Below, piece after piece: positions 24,326-36,690 of a DNA stretch of 64,000 bases. The stretch's first letter is position 1; the number at the start of each line of letters is the position of its first letter. Source of the stretch: Perognathus longimembris pacificus (taxonomy: Eukaryota > Chordata > Mammalia > Rodentia > Heteromyidae); contig NC_063172.1 in the NCBI RefSeq assembly GCF_023159225.1, positions 63,174,828-63,238,827 of the forward strand. Direction: 5' to 3'. The notes beneath the pieces were generated by a model. It was not told the origin of the DNA. It saw only the letters and a list, made by a program, of their open reading frames with translations, and did no database searches. The translations under genes and the position numbers were made by a program.

Positions 24326-27300
24326 ATGGAAGGAGAAAAAACACCCTTATCCTTGATCTCTTTAAATATAAATGGCTTAAACTCCCCGATTAAGAGGAGC
24401 AGACTGGCAGAATGGATTCGCAAACAAAAAGTTGACATCTGCTGTCTACAAGAGACCCACCTTACAGCAATGAACGAAAACAGGCTTCGAATGAAAGGAT
24501 GGAGCAAGATCTACCAAGCAAATGCATCCACCAAAACGGCAGGTGTAGCCATTCTGATCTCAGACAAGCTGGACCTCTCTTTAAAGTCCACTCAAAAAGA
24601 CAAAGAAGGACACTACATATTAATACAAGGAAAAATCCAGAATCAAGACATCACGGTGATAAATGTATACTCACCGAACAAAAGAGGCCCGACATATGTC
24701 AAGCAAATTCTCACAGAATTACAGAGCAAGATAGACGCAAACACAATCATAGTGGGTGACTTTAATACTCCTCTCTCTCCAAGAGACAGACCCAACACTC
24801 AGAGGATTAGTAAGGGAGCTGAGGACCTAAATAACACCATTTCCCAAATGGATCTAACAGACCTATATAGAACCTTTCACCCTACAGAGACCCAATACAC
24901 CTTCTTTTCAGCAGCCCATGGATCATATTCCAAAATAGACCACGTCATAGCCCACACAAAGAACCTCAGCAAATACAAAAGTATTGACCTCATCCCATGT
25001 ATTATAACTGATCACAGTGGATTAAAGGTAACCCTCAACAACAAAGGAAACCACAGACACTATACACACTCTTGGAGGCTAAACCCCATGCTGCTATCCA
25101 ACACTTGGGCCACAGACCAAATTAAAGATGAAATCAACGAATTCATAAGCCACAATGACAAAGAAAACACATCACAAAGAAACCTATGGGACACAGCTAA
25201 GGCAGTACTGAGGGGCAAGATCATTGCACTCAGCACCCACATTAAAAGAATGGAAGCAGCGCAGGTGAATACCCTCACGATGAAACTAAAACAACTGGAG
25301 AAAACAAGAAATGACAGAATCTAAAACGACTAGGAGGGGAGAGATCACAAAGATTAAAGGAGAGATAAATCTGATTGAAAATAGAAAGACCATTCAACAA
25401 ATAAATAAGACTAAAAGCTGGTTCTTTGAGAAAATAAACAAAATTGACAGACCCCTTGCAAGACTCACAAAAAAAAGAAGAGAAGAGACTCATATACGTA
25501 AAATCAGGGACTCCACTGGAAAAATTACAACAAGTACACACGATATTCAGACAATCATAAGGAGCTATTTCCAAAACCTCTACTCAGCAAAAAACAATAA
25601 TTTTACAGAAATGGATCAATTCTTACAGAAGTACAAACTGCCCAAACTGAACCAAGAAGAAATAAATCAACTAAATAAACCAATAACTTACGGTGAGATA
25701 CAGGAGGTAATCAAGAACCTCCCTACTAAGAAAAACCCAGGCCCAGATGGATTCACCAACGAATTCTACAAAACCTTTAGTGAGGAGCTAATACCAATAC
25801 TCCTCAAAATCTTCCGCGAAATAGAAACAGCGGGAGAAATCCCAAACTCATTCTACGAAGCTAATATCATACTCATTCCCAAACCAGGCAAAGACCCAAC
25901 AAAAAAAGAGAACTACAGACCAATATCACTAATGAACACAGACGCAAAGCTCCTCAATAAAATATTAGCTAACAGGATCCAGAAACTGATCAAGAAAATC
26001 ATACATCATGACCAAGTAGGCTTCATCCCTCAGTCACAAGGATGGTTCAACATCCGTAAATCAATCAACGTAATTCACCACATAAACAGATCTAAAATTA
26101 AGAATTACATTGTTATCTCAGTCGATGCCCAAAAAGCCTTTGACAAAATACAACATCCATACCTATTAAAAGCTTTGGAGAGAACAGGAATAGATGGAAC
26201 ATTCCTCAAAACAATAAAAGCCATATACAACAGACCAACTGCTAACATCATAATAAATGGAGAGAAACTTAAATCATTCCCCCTAAACTCAGGAACAAGA
26301 CAAGGATGCCCACTCTCCCCACTTCTTTTCAACATAGTGCTGGAATCCCTAGCCATAGCAATAAGGCAAGAGGAGGACATCAAAGGGATCCACATCGGCA
26401 AGGAAGAAATCAAGTTATCCCTATTCGCAGACGACATGATCTTATATCTGAAGGACCCAAAAAACTCAGTACCCAAACTCCTACACCTAATAAACCAATT
26501 TGGCAAAGTAGCAGGATACAAAATCAATCCACAAAAGTCAGCAGCTTTTCTGTACACCAGCAATAGACAAACAGAAAAGGAAATTATGGAAACAATTCCA
26601 TTTACAGTAGCCAAAAAAAGAATAAAGTACCTAGGGATCAACTTAACCAAGGACGTGACGGACCTATTCAATGAAAACTACAAAAATCTAATAAGGGAAA
26701 TCAAAGAAGACACAAGGAGATGGAAAGACCTCCCATGCTCATGGGTAGGCAGAATCAATATAGTGAAAATGGCCATATTGCCCAAATTGTTATACAAATT
26801 CAATGCAATACCTATCAAAATCCCAGCCACATTCTTCACTGAAATAGAGAAACCAATCCATAAATTCATATGGAACAGCAAAAAACCTAGAATAGCCAAA
26901 GCAATTCTAGGCAAAAAAAAAAAAATAGTGCAGGAGGTATCACCATACCAGACTTCAAGCTCTACTACAAGGCCATCATAACAAAAACAGCATGGTATTG
27001 GTATAAAAACAGATCGGAAGACCAGTGGATTAGAATTGAAGACCCAGAAATAAAACCGCACTCTTACAGCCAACTGATATTCGACAAAGGAGCTAAAGAC
27101 ATACAATGGAATAAACATAGCCTCTTCAACTACTGGTGCTGGGAGAACTGGGCAGCCATATGCAGAAAACTCAAAGTAGACCCAAGCCTATCACCATGCA
27201 CGAAGATCAACTCAAAATGGATCAAGGACCTCAATATCAGACCTGAAACCCTGAAACTACTGAAGGACAGAGTAGGAAAGACACTAGAACTTACAGGCAC

Positions 27301-28156
27301 AGGAAGGAACTTCCTGAATAGAGTCCCAGGGGCACAACAAATAGGGGAAAGACTCAACAAATGGGACTACTACAAATTAAAAAGTTTCTGCACAGCTAAG
27401 GTCATAGCCAAAATAGAAAGACAGCCAACGATATGGGAAAGGATATTTACCAGCACAGCAACAGACAAAGGCCTGATATCTGTCATCTACAGAGAACTCA
27501 AAAAACTAAGCCCCTCCAAGCCCAATAAACCTATTAGGAAATGGGCAAAAGAGCTAAAGAGAGACTTCACAAGAGAAGATATAAAAATGGCAAAGAAACA
27601 CATGAGGAAATGCTCAACATCCCTGCTAGTAAAGGAAATGCAAATAAAAACAACCCTGAGATACCACCTCACCCCAGTTAGAATGGCCTATACTCTGAAC
27701 TCAGGAAACAACAAATGCTGGAGGGGCTGTGGGGAAAGAGGAACCCTTCTCCATTGTTGGTGGGAGTGCAAATTAGTACAACCACTTTGGAGAACAGTAT
27801 GGAGGTTTCTCAAAAAGCTCAATATAGACCTACCCTATGACCCAGCCATACCACTCCTAGGCATCTATCCTGAACAGCAAAACCCAAAATATCAAAAAGA
27901 CATTTGTACTTCCATGTTTATCGCGGCACAATTCACAATAGCCAAAATATGGAAACAACCCAGATGCCCCTCCACAGACGAATGGATCCAAAAAATATGG
28001 TACTTATACACAATGGAATACTACATAGTGATTAGGAATGGTGAAATACTGTTATTCACAGGGAAATGGTCAGAACTTGAACAAATAATGTTGAGTGAGA
28101 CAAGCCTAGAACACAGAAAACAAAGGGGCATGATCTCCCTGATATATGACTGTTAA
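24326..28156 (+). pseudogene. L1 ORF2 (endonuclease/reverse transcriptase), two frameshifts
   Basis: ORF2p nicks target DNA and primes reverse transcription. The endonuclease frame (24326-25324) keeps residues at the positions known from human L1: N14, E43, D145, N147, D205, D229 and H230. One extra base near 25310-25325 moves the reading to the frame of 25311-26981. This carries the reverse transcriptase, with [14 protein letters not shown] and FADD (26424-26435). A base lost in the 13-A run at 26913-26925 returns the reading to the first frame. It then stays open from 26927 to 28156, although the first Met there is only at 27587. The C-terminal Cys motif CWRGC...HCWWEC is intact. No nonsense codons were found in the three segments. 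As read it cannot make full-length protein. Confidence 0.93.
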
Positions 28157-28377
28157 CAAAGGGAGACGGAGAGACAGTAGAGACCAAGTCTGTGAATACT
28201 GTATATGTGCTTGATACATTGTATATTGCATATGGGTCTACCTGACCTAGACAAGGGATGGAAAAACAGGTTGTAAGATATCACAAGAAATGTACACACT
28301 GCCCTACTATGTAACTGCACCCTCTTTGCACAACACCTTGTAAAAAAATTTATGTTCAATTAATAATAAAAAAAAAA
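28157..28377 (+). other. L1 3' UTR and poly-A tail
   Basis: About 210 nt with no similarity, by eye, to the longer 3' UTRs of the L1 copies at 36195 and 39562. It ends gttcaattaataataaa and a run of about 12 A; aataaa doubles as the polyadenylation signal. Confidence 0.85.
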
Positions 28378-28393
28378 AAGAGAATAAGGAAAG
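28378..28393 (+). repeat. target-site duplication, copy 3
   Basis: aagagaataaggaaag directly after the L1 poly-A tail, matching copy 1 in full. Confidence 0.92.
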
Positions 28394-28500
28394 CAGAAAA
28401 ATAGACCCGAAGACTGGCCCAGAAACAAAAGTAAAGAAAATACGGTTAACACATAGCAAACTCTGCTTCAATACTCTTGTTTTTAAAAATTAAATTTAGG

Positions 28501-28709
28501 GGGCTGGGAATGTGGCCTAGCAGTAGAATGCTTGCCTAGCATGCATGAAGCCCTGGGTTTGATTCCTCAGTACCACATAAACAGAAAAGGCCAGAAGTGG
28601 TGCTGTGGCTCAAGTGGTAGAGTGCTAGCCTTCAGCAAAAGAAGAGAAGCCTGGGACAGCGCTCAGGCCCTGAGTTCAAGGCCCAGGACTGGCAAATAAA
28701 TAAATAAAT
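28501..28709 (+). mobile_element. IDL-Geo-type SINE, older copy
   Basis: Starts gggctgggaatgtggcctag and ends cccaggactggc with an (AAAT)n tail. Divergence in both halves (gcagtagaatgcttgcct, gtggtgctgtgg) marks an older subfamily. Confidence 0.88.
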
Positions 28710-29194
28710 AGCAAATTGAGAGCTAAGAAGACATATTCCTCTAATGGACTGCAAACCAGAGTAAGCTGCAGCTCATATACCATAGTATCTTTCTATAGGT
28801 GAATGATGTGGCTACTTACATTTTTGCAGAACTTTTGCAAACCCCATTGCAGTGTATTCATACCCTATGTTCGAGTATAAATGAGGATGTTAGTATAAAT
28901 TTGGCATGATGTACTAATGTTAAGGCCATATAGATATATAGATATATATATACTCTTTAGAAAGCTGTTCTACAGCTATATCCTCTGAGGCATAAACAGT
29001 TTTTCTTGAAGAATTTTGGTAGTACAAAAGATTAGAAACAACCCAAATGCCTATCTGTAGGAAACCTCCTGAATAATCGTGACGTAGTCACATAACCCAA
29101 CATTATGTAGCTATCAGAAAGGCATGAGAAACTGTACACCGCATGATTTCCAAGGCAAAATAACAAATAAATACACGCACAGCATCAGGTGCAG
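28710..29194. other. unique sequence
   Basis: AT-rich with a short (ATAG/ATAT) run near 28930-28950. No gene seen. Confidence 0.4.
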
Positions 29195-29580
29195 TGTGCT
29201 CCTATTATGATTTGGATCGTGCATCTCCCCCCAAACGTGCCATGCTAAAGACTCTGTCCCCAGCCTGTGAGGCTATTGAGAGGCTGGAGTAGGTGAAACA
29301 CAGTAGAAAGGAATTGGGTTAGTGGGGGTGCCTTTGAGGAGGATATTAAGACGTCCATCTTCCCATTTCTATTTGCATCCTGGATGCCATGAGGTGAGCA
29401 GCTTCTCTCCACGCGCTCCTGTCATGATGTACTTGGCTACCACAGGCCCCAAAGCAACTGGGCTAAATGGCCATGCGATGAAGTCTCTAAAGCAGGAGCC
29501 AGAGTAAAGCCTCTCTCCTTCCAGTTGATTTATCTCAGGAATCTATCACCACAAGGGAAATCCAATTGGTATAATCACTG
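29195..29580 (+). mobile_element. ancient LTR-like repeat, family not assigned
   Basis: tattatgatttggatcgtgc opens it, followed by gactctgtccccagcctgtg then aggctattgagaggctgg. This is a block repeated across placental genomes. It ends near ggaaatccaattggtata. Confidence 0.5.
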
Positions 29581-30954
29581 TGTTCATGAACAAGAGAGGA
29601 ATGAATCAGACAGTCCCACAAAGCATCTAAAGGAAACCAGCTGCACTGATCGTCTCTGGGAAGGAAAATTGGCTGCCTGGGATCTCCAAAGCCAAGGAAA
29701 GAGATAGCTTAGGCTTTTTTTAAAAAAAAAAATATCACCCTTTCAGGATAATTCAAGTTAACAGTAAAATAATTTGTGAATTAATTCAAGGCTCTGCTCT
29801 TAAACCGGCAGCTAGATAGTGACAGAGAGAAATGTCACACCTCATGACTTTGAGCTGGAACATTCCAGAGAAGAACCATCTCCCTGAAACCAGGCTGAAG
29901 AAAGCATTACCTGGGGGAAATGTGAGAGCCACTTAGGTCACCTTCCCTCCTACAAGGGCAGCGTCGCTCTTGCGTACCAACTGGGAAGGAGAGTCTGGGT
30001 TTTCCCTTCAGTAAGGAAAGCAGTGTATTCTTTCACGAACAATCTGACTCTACTTTCTTCGTTTTTCAGTTTGGCTACAGCTCAGTAAAGTAAACAGCAA
30101 AAGTAAGTGGACCATAAAATTAAGCTTCTATCATTGAGCTGTTAACTAAAGCTATTAAATTTGTCATTTGGGATCTAAATATTGAAGTAAGGCTTTGATG
30201 GTTCTGTGAGACTGTACCTAACGTTGACTAATCCAGAATATAGGATAGCAAACAGCAGGACTGAAAAAATGTTTTTTTTAAAGGTTTTCCAAATGGTATT
30301 TACATTAGCCCATTCCCATCCTTAATGGCATACAGTGAAATAGCTTTACAGGTGCTTGATGCATCCAGGCTCAGGGAATCTGGAGGAAATGCCAGGGCTC
30401 CAGTATCTTAATTTAAATAAATAAACCACAATTGGATAGGGGTGGCTCCCTCCATCCAGTTGCACGCTGAATTCTGAGAAATGGGTGTTTTCAGATGTCT
30501 GCTCACGGTGCTTTTTAGTAGCCGATCCTGAATGTCTGCAGGTCAAGTCCTGGAGGGTAAAGTAGCTGAAAGAATCAGCAGGAAAGCACCTTCTGTGTGT
30601 GGAGGGATGGGGTCCTGGGGTTACCCCACCCTAACCGTCCAGGAAGAACTCACTCACCCTACCCAGCCTCTGGTGTGCTAGAGATGTTTCTGAGCTAAAC
30701 ACGGGTGAAAGATCCGCTGCTCTAGATTAGAAATGTTATGAAGAAACGTAGTTGAAAGAGCACTGGGGAAGAGGAAGAGACACTAACGAAGGGAGAGAGT
30801 AGGAGAAGAACATCAGGACACCTGTACTTAAAGGGGACGAGGTGGGGTCGGGGGAAAGGGAGATAAATGAAGAGCAGAAGAGAAGGAGAAGGCAGTCGAA
30901 ACTTCCACATGGGTCTTGTAAAATGACAAAGTGACAGCAGGTTGGGCAAGGGAT
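29581..30954. other. unique sequence with a microexon-like motif
   Basis: Contains a strong polypyrimidine-AG at about 30045-30069 followed 33 nt later by GTAAGT (30103-30108). See findings. Otherwise no gene or named repeat. Confidence 0.4.
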
Positions 30955-31065
30955 CGTTGTTGAAAATGTTGAAAGGGGTAACAGTGATCAAGATACATTT
31001 CATTCATAAACTGTTTCATTAAATGGCAACTGCTTTGTACAACTATTTAAAGATAATAACAAAAA
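30955..31065 (+). mobile_element. old L1 3' end fragment
   Basis: aaaggggtaacagtgatcaa, then gatacatttcattcataaac, then atggcaactgctttgtacaa is the same 3' end type as 35905-36010. Confidence 0.5.
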
Positions 31066-31307
31066 GGAAAAACAGAAAGAGAGAAATGCTTGGAGGGACA
31101 GGAAACAAAGATTAGAGTGACATAGGAACTTCATAGAGGAGGGACAATCATTTCGAAATGTGTACATGATACTTCCTGGAAGGTCTTCAGTTCATTGTTT
31201 CAGTCTGACAAAGAACTGAAGAAAAAGCCCCAAGAAGAAGGGTAAATAAGTTGAGAACTTTAACACAGGAGACAAACAAGTTGAAAGCAAAATGAACAGA
31301 CTCTTTG

Positions 31308-31548
31308 AAAGAATTCTGAAGGGCTGGGAATATGGCCTAGTGGCAAGAGTACTTGCCTTGTATACATGAAGCCCTAGGTTCGATTCCCAAGCACCACATA
31401 TATAGAAAACGGCCAGAAGTGGCGCTGTGGCTCAAATGGCAGAGTGCTAGCCTTGAGCAAAAAGAGGCCAGGGGACAGTGCTGAGGCCCTGAGTCCAAGG
31501 CCCAGAACTGGCAAAAAAAAAAAAAACCAAAATCAAAGAATTCTGAAG
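31308..31548 (+). mobile_element. IDL-Geo-type SINE with 14-bp target duplication
   Basis: The body is 31322-31534, with A and B boxes (tggcctagtgg, ggttcgattcc) and an A tail ending ccaaaatc. aaagaattctgaag occurs on both sides (31308-31321 and 31535-31548), with the last g shared with the element start. Confidence 0.95.
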
Positions 31549-32444
31549 CAGGCAAAGTGCAAATAGTGGCAAAGTTTAATTGAAAGTAAGAGTAAGACAC
31601 CAGAGAAAACACAGGCAAAGCCATTCATCTACTGGGAGTTCGGTATAAGACCCCAGCCCAGACTCTCAGCTCGAAAATCCGCCGCATGCCATGTGAGGTT
31701 TTATCCACTGTTTCCTAAGACGGTGGAGGAGAACATAGACTTCTCCGTGTAAAAAGCCAGAAAGGGGACCTGAGAATCGTTAGCCACAGTGCAGGTGCAC
31801 GGGGATCCCTCTGTAAGTCTTTCTGGCAAGTCTGGGCTGCTCCACCCCGCAAGGGGAAAGGGCATCTCCCCCCAGTGCGGGTCCACTTCAGAGGGCTTGA
31901 GGTGTTTGCTTTCTCAGAGCTGCTATCTTCACTTCCCCAGAGGAGGAGGGCAGCCTCCCCTGATCGCCCCCCACCCCCTTCCCATGGAAGAGTAGGACGT
32001 GCGTGCTCCAAAGGCCATCTCTGCTTTCTCCTTGGTTGCCAGGAAGTGAAGAGGCGTCACCCCAACATTGTCGCTTACTCTTCCTGTGCTGCCTGTATGG
32101 TTCTAAATCTCCCTCAGTTGTATTTAAAAAAAAAAAAGGTTAAGTTGTTCTTCTTAAATAGTTACAATTTCTATTTATCAATGATGCTTTGCTCAAACAA
32201 AAATGTCTTTTTTTAGTAGCATATGTAAGTTGTGTACGGGAGGGAGGATTCGTTGCCACATCTCCGGATATCAGTGAATGGATCCCAGACAATGTCACCA
32301 TCTCTAACGCTCTCCCCTCCCTCCCTTCTTAAAACTGTCTCCGCAGATCGCATCGTTCTACTTCCACACAGTCAGACAACTTGCCTGAACCATACTCACC
32401 CACCCTCTCATCCCTGGCTGGTCAGCCTCCTCTGGAGGGTACCT

Positions 32445-32445
<1 letters not shown>
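31549..32445. other. unique sequence
   Basis: The ORFs over 31700-32216 lie on both strands of a moderately GC-rich unique stretch. No domain or gene recognised. Confidence 0.4.

Positions 32446-32496
<51 letters not shown>
32446..32496. repeat. (CA)n microsatellite
   Basis: About 25 uninterrupted CA units. Confidence 0.97.
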
Positions 32497-32498
<2 letters not shown>

Positions 32499-33396
32499 CA
32501 CAGGCGGTACAAATGTAGAGTAAATCGAAAGACTCCAGAGGCATGGTCTCACGTCGGTGGCAGCAGCGCCGTGTGGGCTTGTGAGCAAAGCAGTGTCGCC
32601 CCACCTCTGAGTACCTGAAGAAGAACTTGGAAGGCGGCCCGGCAACCTGCGCCTTATCCACCCCTCCAGGAGACACAGAGGTGCGCTCGCGTTCGAGAGT
32701 CACTGAAACACACCTCTGCCTAACAGGATATCCACGTCCATCCGGGCCCTTACACTCCCAGCCCCAACTAAATGTAACAGCGGCGTAAATTGCTAGACAT
32801 TGCCTTCTCCATTATCCTCTAGATAGGACCACTTGCTGAAAGAAAGAAGAAGAGATAAAAATCTCTCCCTTTGAAAGCAAAAAACCAACAGCTTATCTCT
32901 AGCACTTTCTCAGAAAGGAAACTCCAAGTAGGATTTGTACATTCTCAAATGCAGAATGGGTAATAAGAATATGCAAACGATAGCAGAAGTGCATTTGGAT
33001 TAATTGACTTATCTGATTTATCTTTGATTATAATCTTTGATTATGGCTGTGAATTTTCAACTTTCTAAGTAAGTGAGATTTCCTTTAAAGAAAAGAAGTC
33101 GGAAAAAGAAGAAAAGGAAGGTGAGAGGAAACAGAGAGGAGAAGAAGGGGAAAGGAACAAGGTTTGGAGGGTGTATTAGGAAATCTTAGTATATTATTCA
33201 CAGTGTAATCACTCATTTATCCATAAATTTAGTGGTAGTCCATTTTCAAGACTGACCTTTGACCCTGAATGGAAAATTGCCAGTCGCTTGATTGTACAGC
33301 AACTTACAGGCATAAAAAGTTCTTGTGTTGGAAAATGTGTAGAAAAAGAGTACAAGCCAACAAGGGGAAGAACGGCCTGCAATAAAATAAGAAAAT

Positions 33397-33545
33397 AGGC
33401 CAAGTACTGGTGGTTTATGCCCGTAACCCTAACTTCTCAGGAAGCTGAGATCTAAGGACACACTCAGGGACAGTGCCCAGACCCTGAATTTAAGCCCCGG
33501 GAATGACATTAACATACACAGACAGACGACAGACAGACAGACAGG
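33397..33545 (+). mobile_element. SINE remnant with (GACA)n tail
   Basis: ccaagtactggtggtttatg, ttctcaggaagctgagatct and gtgcccagaccctgaattta are a shortened B1/ID-type SINE. A GACA repeat follows at about 33519-33544. Confidence 0.6.
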
Positions 33546-33665
33546 GAAATGGGAAGAAACCACGTGTGCACCAGAAAGCACATACCCAGAAACCCCTTCC
33601 CGTCACTAAGGCACAAAGGAGGAAGGAGAACAGCCAAAGCCCACTTCTAAAATTCAACCCGTCTC

Positions 33666-33906
33666 AAAAAGTATAGCTAGGGGGCTGGGGATATGGCCTA
33701 GTGGCAAGAGTGCCTGCCTCGTATACATGAGGCCCTGGGTTCAATTCCCCAGCACCACATATACAGAAAACGGCCAGAGGGGGCGCTGTGGCTCAAGTGG
33801 CAGAGTGCTAGCCTTGAGCAAAAAGAAGCCAGGGACAGTGCTCAGGCCCTGAGTCCAAGCCCCAGGACTGGCAAAAAAAAAAAAAAAAAAAAAAAAGTAT
33901 AGATAG
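33666..33906 (+). mobile_element. IDL-Geo-type SINE with target duplication
   Basis: The body is 33681-33891, close to consensus, with a poly-A tail of about 25. The duplication is aaaaagtatagctag (33666-33680) against aaaaagtatagatag (33892-33906), with one mismatch. Confidence 0.94.
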
Positions 33907-35189
33907 GTTTGAGTGACTCCGTAGGAAGTAATGAAGCACAAGCAATATCCAGGACACAATGTGAGACCTCACAATACTCAGCCGATACGGAATCTGGGGA
34001 CAGACCTTGTGCACTGGGGTACATTACTTGTTGTAATTACTCAGAGTATCTGCCCATCAGACGCTTTTGTGGCACTTCTCTGAATCCATCACTGGGGCTT
34101 ATGTGGTTGTTTCTCACAACAACCTCATTAAACAATTAAAATAAAAAATTTACTAAAAGGTCTATATTATTCTGCGCCTTCTTGGACTCATACTTACGGG
34201 TTTTGTTTTCTGCACGTAGTTATGGTTTGTGATCATGTTTTCTGAGTAGAATTATTGAATTGGCCATAAGCCCAGCACCCTGTTCTCAGTGTGTTCACTG
34301 GACAGAACTCAGCTCTTGTCTACTGACTAGGATCGGGAAGAGTATTATGTCACCAGGTTCTTGCCATTCATTTTATGAGAGCGACTGCATTGGTACTTTT
34401 ATAGTGAGGTCAAATCCTTTTCACAGGGGTAAGTTGTGAAGTAAGCACAAGCAGAAGTGTAGTTCACATCTCCTTTACAAATGCTGTAAGTCACTCCTCT
34501 TAGAACGGTCCTCCCCGCCTGAGACTCAACCCCCCCTCAGGAGTGCTTCTGGCATTACACCAGCTCTTCCATTATTTATGAGGCGCTAGGTACACGCGGA
34601 CAGTGATAGAAGGCAAAGTCTTCATGCAAATTGCACTCCAGGTAAGGAGGCAGGCAATTATTAAAAGAGCAACTAAATAAAATTACTTCAGAAAGTTTTA
34701 TATGCTGTGGAAACAAATAAGGCAGGGGAAGAGACGTCGCAGTGCCAAGACAGCTCAGAGAAGACAGCCCTGTGCAGGCGACATGGAAGCAAGAGCAGAG
34801 GGAGGGGTACCTCTGAAGACAGGTGCACGCACCGGGCCTAACACGCACGCACACGCCCGAGGTCGCTTACAGTGCGCAGAGCTCAGGGCCCTGCTGTGGG
34901 GTGAGTGAAGGCAGGAGGGCAGAGGGGAGAGGAAGAGCTGTCAGGAACCAGATCTCTGAGATGTGGGGGGCAGAGTACAAAGCAGGGGGAGTTAGGAGTC
35001 ACTTGGAGAGGTGAAAGCACAAGAGTGACGTGGTGGAAGGATCGCTCCGACGCCTCTGAAGAAGAGTCAGGTGAGAGGGGAGGGAAAAGGGCTCAGGACA
35101 TCTTTCCATCGCAAGTTAGAGACAGGGGTTAGAGAGGAGGGAATGCGCAGAGTCATAGGGTTACCACTCAGAGGCCTTCACTCATTGAG
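33907..35189. other. unique sequence
   Basis: Includes a G-rich, CpG-containing segment at about 34700-35100 with several short ORFs. None has a recognisable domain. Confidence 0.4.
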
Positions 35190-35545
35190 GTCTTCTGTGG
35201 TCTGCATGTCTCCCAAACTCATGGGTGGAAACCTCATCATCCATACAATAGTATTTAGAAAGTGTATTGCTAGCGAGTCATTAAGTCACAACTCTATAAA
35301 GCCATCATGGATAGGATTGGATAGGATGGTTTTTAACGCTTCACAGATGGTTAGGTCCATCTTCTGCTTTTCTGCTACTTGAGGACACAGCAAGAAGGCT
35401 CTCACGGATGCCGACACTTCCAGTCCCTGGACCTTAGATTCCCCAGCCGCCAACACTGTGACAAATACATGGCTGCCCTTTATAAATTGAAAATCCTGAG
35501 CTCACGTATTTTGCATTGCAACACAAACAGACTAAGATATGGTCT
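35190..35545 (+). mobile_element. ancient LTR-like repeat, family not assigned
   Basis: gtggtctgcatgtctcccaa, cttgaggacacagcaagaag and the end gcaacacaaacagactaaga follow the layout of a common old mammalian repeat, in the same order as in 52050-52390. Confidence 0.55.
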
Positions 35546-35904
35546 TTCCAGTGGACTTGATCAGTCATCTTTCCACCATTCATACATAGATCCTATAAAG
35601 TATATTATGAATAGCGAGAAATAATAAATACTTTGACAATGCTGCTAAAAAAAACGAGTTATAGATTTAGGAAAAAGTGATAACTACTTGCTTCATTAGA
35701 CACTCTAAGGTCAACATGAGATTACAGAGTTTAAAAATCATACTATAAAAAATCAGAAGGAAGAAAACACATGACTAAGAAAAGAGAAGGATTTTCCAAG
35801 TTAAAAAATAGAAAGGGGAGAAAATACAGTCATAAAATTCAAGGCATATTCTACGCAATTTAAAAAAATTGATAATTAATAAAAAGAAAATGGGACAAAT
35901 GAGG

Positions 35905-36010
35905 AAGAATGATGAAAGAGATGACACCGATCACGATGCATTCATTGTATTCATATACTACCTTGTTGAATGGCAACTTCTTTGTACAACTACTTAAAAT
36001 AAAACAAAAT
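35905..36010 (+). mobile_element. old L1 3' end fragment
   Basis: gagatgacaccgatcacgat, then gttgaatggcaacttctttg, then tacaactacttaaaataaaa. Same type as 30955-31065. Confidence 0.5.
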
Positions 36011-36194
36011 GAATTTAAAAGAAGAAGAGGAAATTTGGATTCACAGAGATATTATTGTTGCTCATGAGCAAAAGAAAGACTCTGTGAGGCACAGAGAAAG
36101 GCGACATTTATATGCCGAGAGAGAGAGATCTTAGGTACACCATGATCTCAAGCTCCCAGAAAGTATTTCTTGTACTTTCAAGCCTTTAAAATAG

Positions 36195-36690
36195 CCAAGA
36201 GCCCAATAGCTATGCCCTTATGAACACATAAGATGACGCTAAGTGAAATGAACTCCATGTTATGGAAACGATTGTTATATCACTGTTGTAACTACTTTCA
36301 ACGTGCTGTGTGTAACCGTAGCTTCTATTATTGATGATCTTCTTGTATCCCCTTCCTGTGGTTGTACCTGCACTATCTCTGGATCTTATCTGAGTACACT
36401 GGAAACCGTGTATACTGGTATTAGAACTAGGAAACTGAAAGGGAATACCAAAATCGAGAGACACAGGGTAAAAAAGAGAAATGACTACAAAAGCAATACT
36501 TGCAAAACTGTTTGGTGTAAATGAACTCAACAATTCATGGGGGTGAAAGGGAAAGGGGGAGGGGGGGAGGGGGAATGAGGGAGGAGGTAACAAACAGTAC
36601 AAGAAATGTATCCAACGCCTAACGTATGAAACTGTAACCTCTCTACATCAGCTTGATAATAAAAATTTTTAAAATAAAATAAAATTATCA
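36195..36690 (+). mobile_element. L1 3' UTR, second L1 lineage
   Basis: About 480 bases match in reverse complement the element at 39562-40200 (agagcccaatagctatgccc, ttgttatatcactgttgtaa, gtatactggtattagaacta). They include a G-rich polypurine block (36541-36585) and the ending tcagcttgataataaaaa. It is 5'-truncated within the 3' UTR. Confidence 0.85.

Larger units (their letters stand above)
22019..28377 (+). mobile_element. full-length L1 (LINE-1) retrotransposon
   Basis: About 6.36 kb, complete from a YY1-like 5' end to a poly-A tail. It holds a 5' UTR of about 1.1 kb, ORF1, a 47-nt spacer, ORF2 and a 3' UTR of about 220 nt. The insertion is bounded by copies 2 and 3 of the target duplication. 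Protein signatures are intact and there are no in-frame nonsense codons in the parts read. Three single-base frameshifts (one in ORF1, two in ORF2) are the only clear damage, so the copy is recent. L1 moves by target-primed reverse transcription and also mobilises SINEs in trans. Confidence 0.97.
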
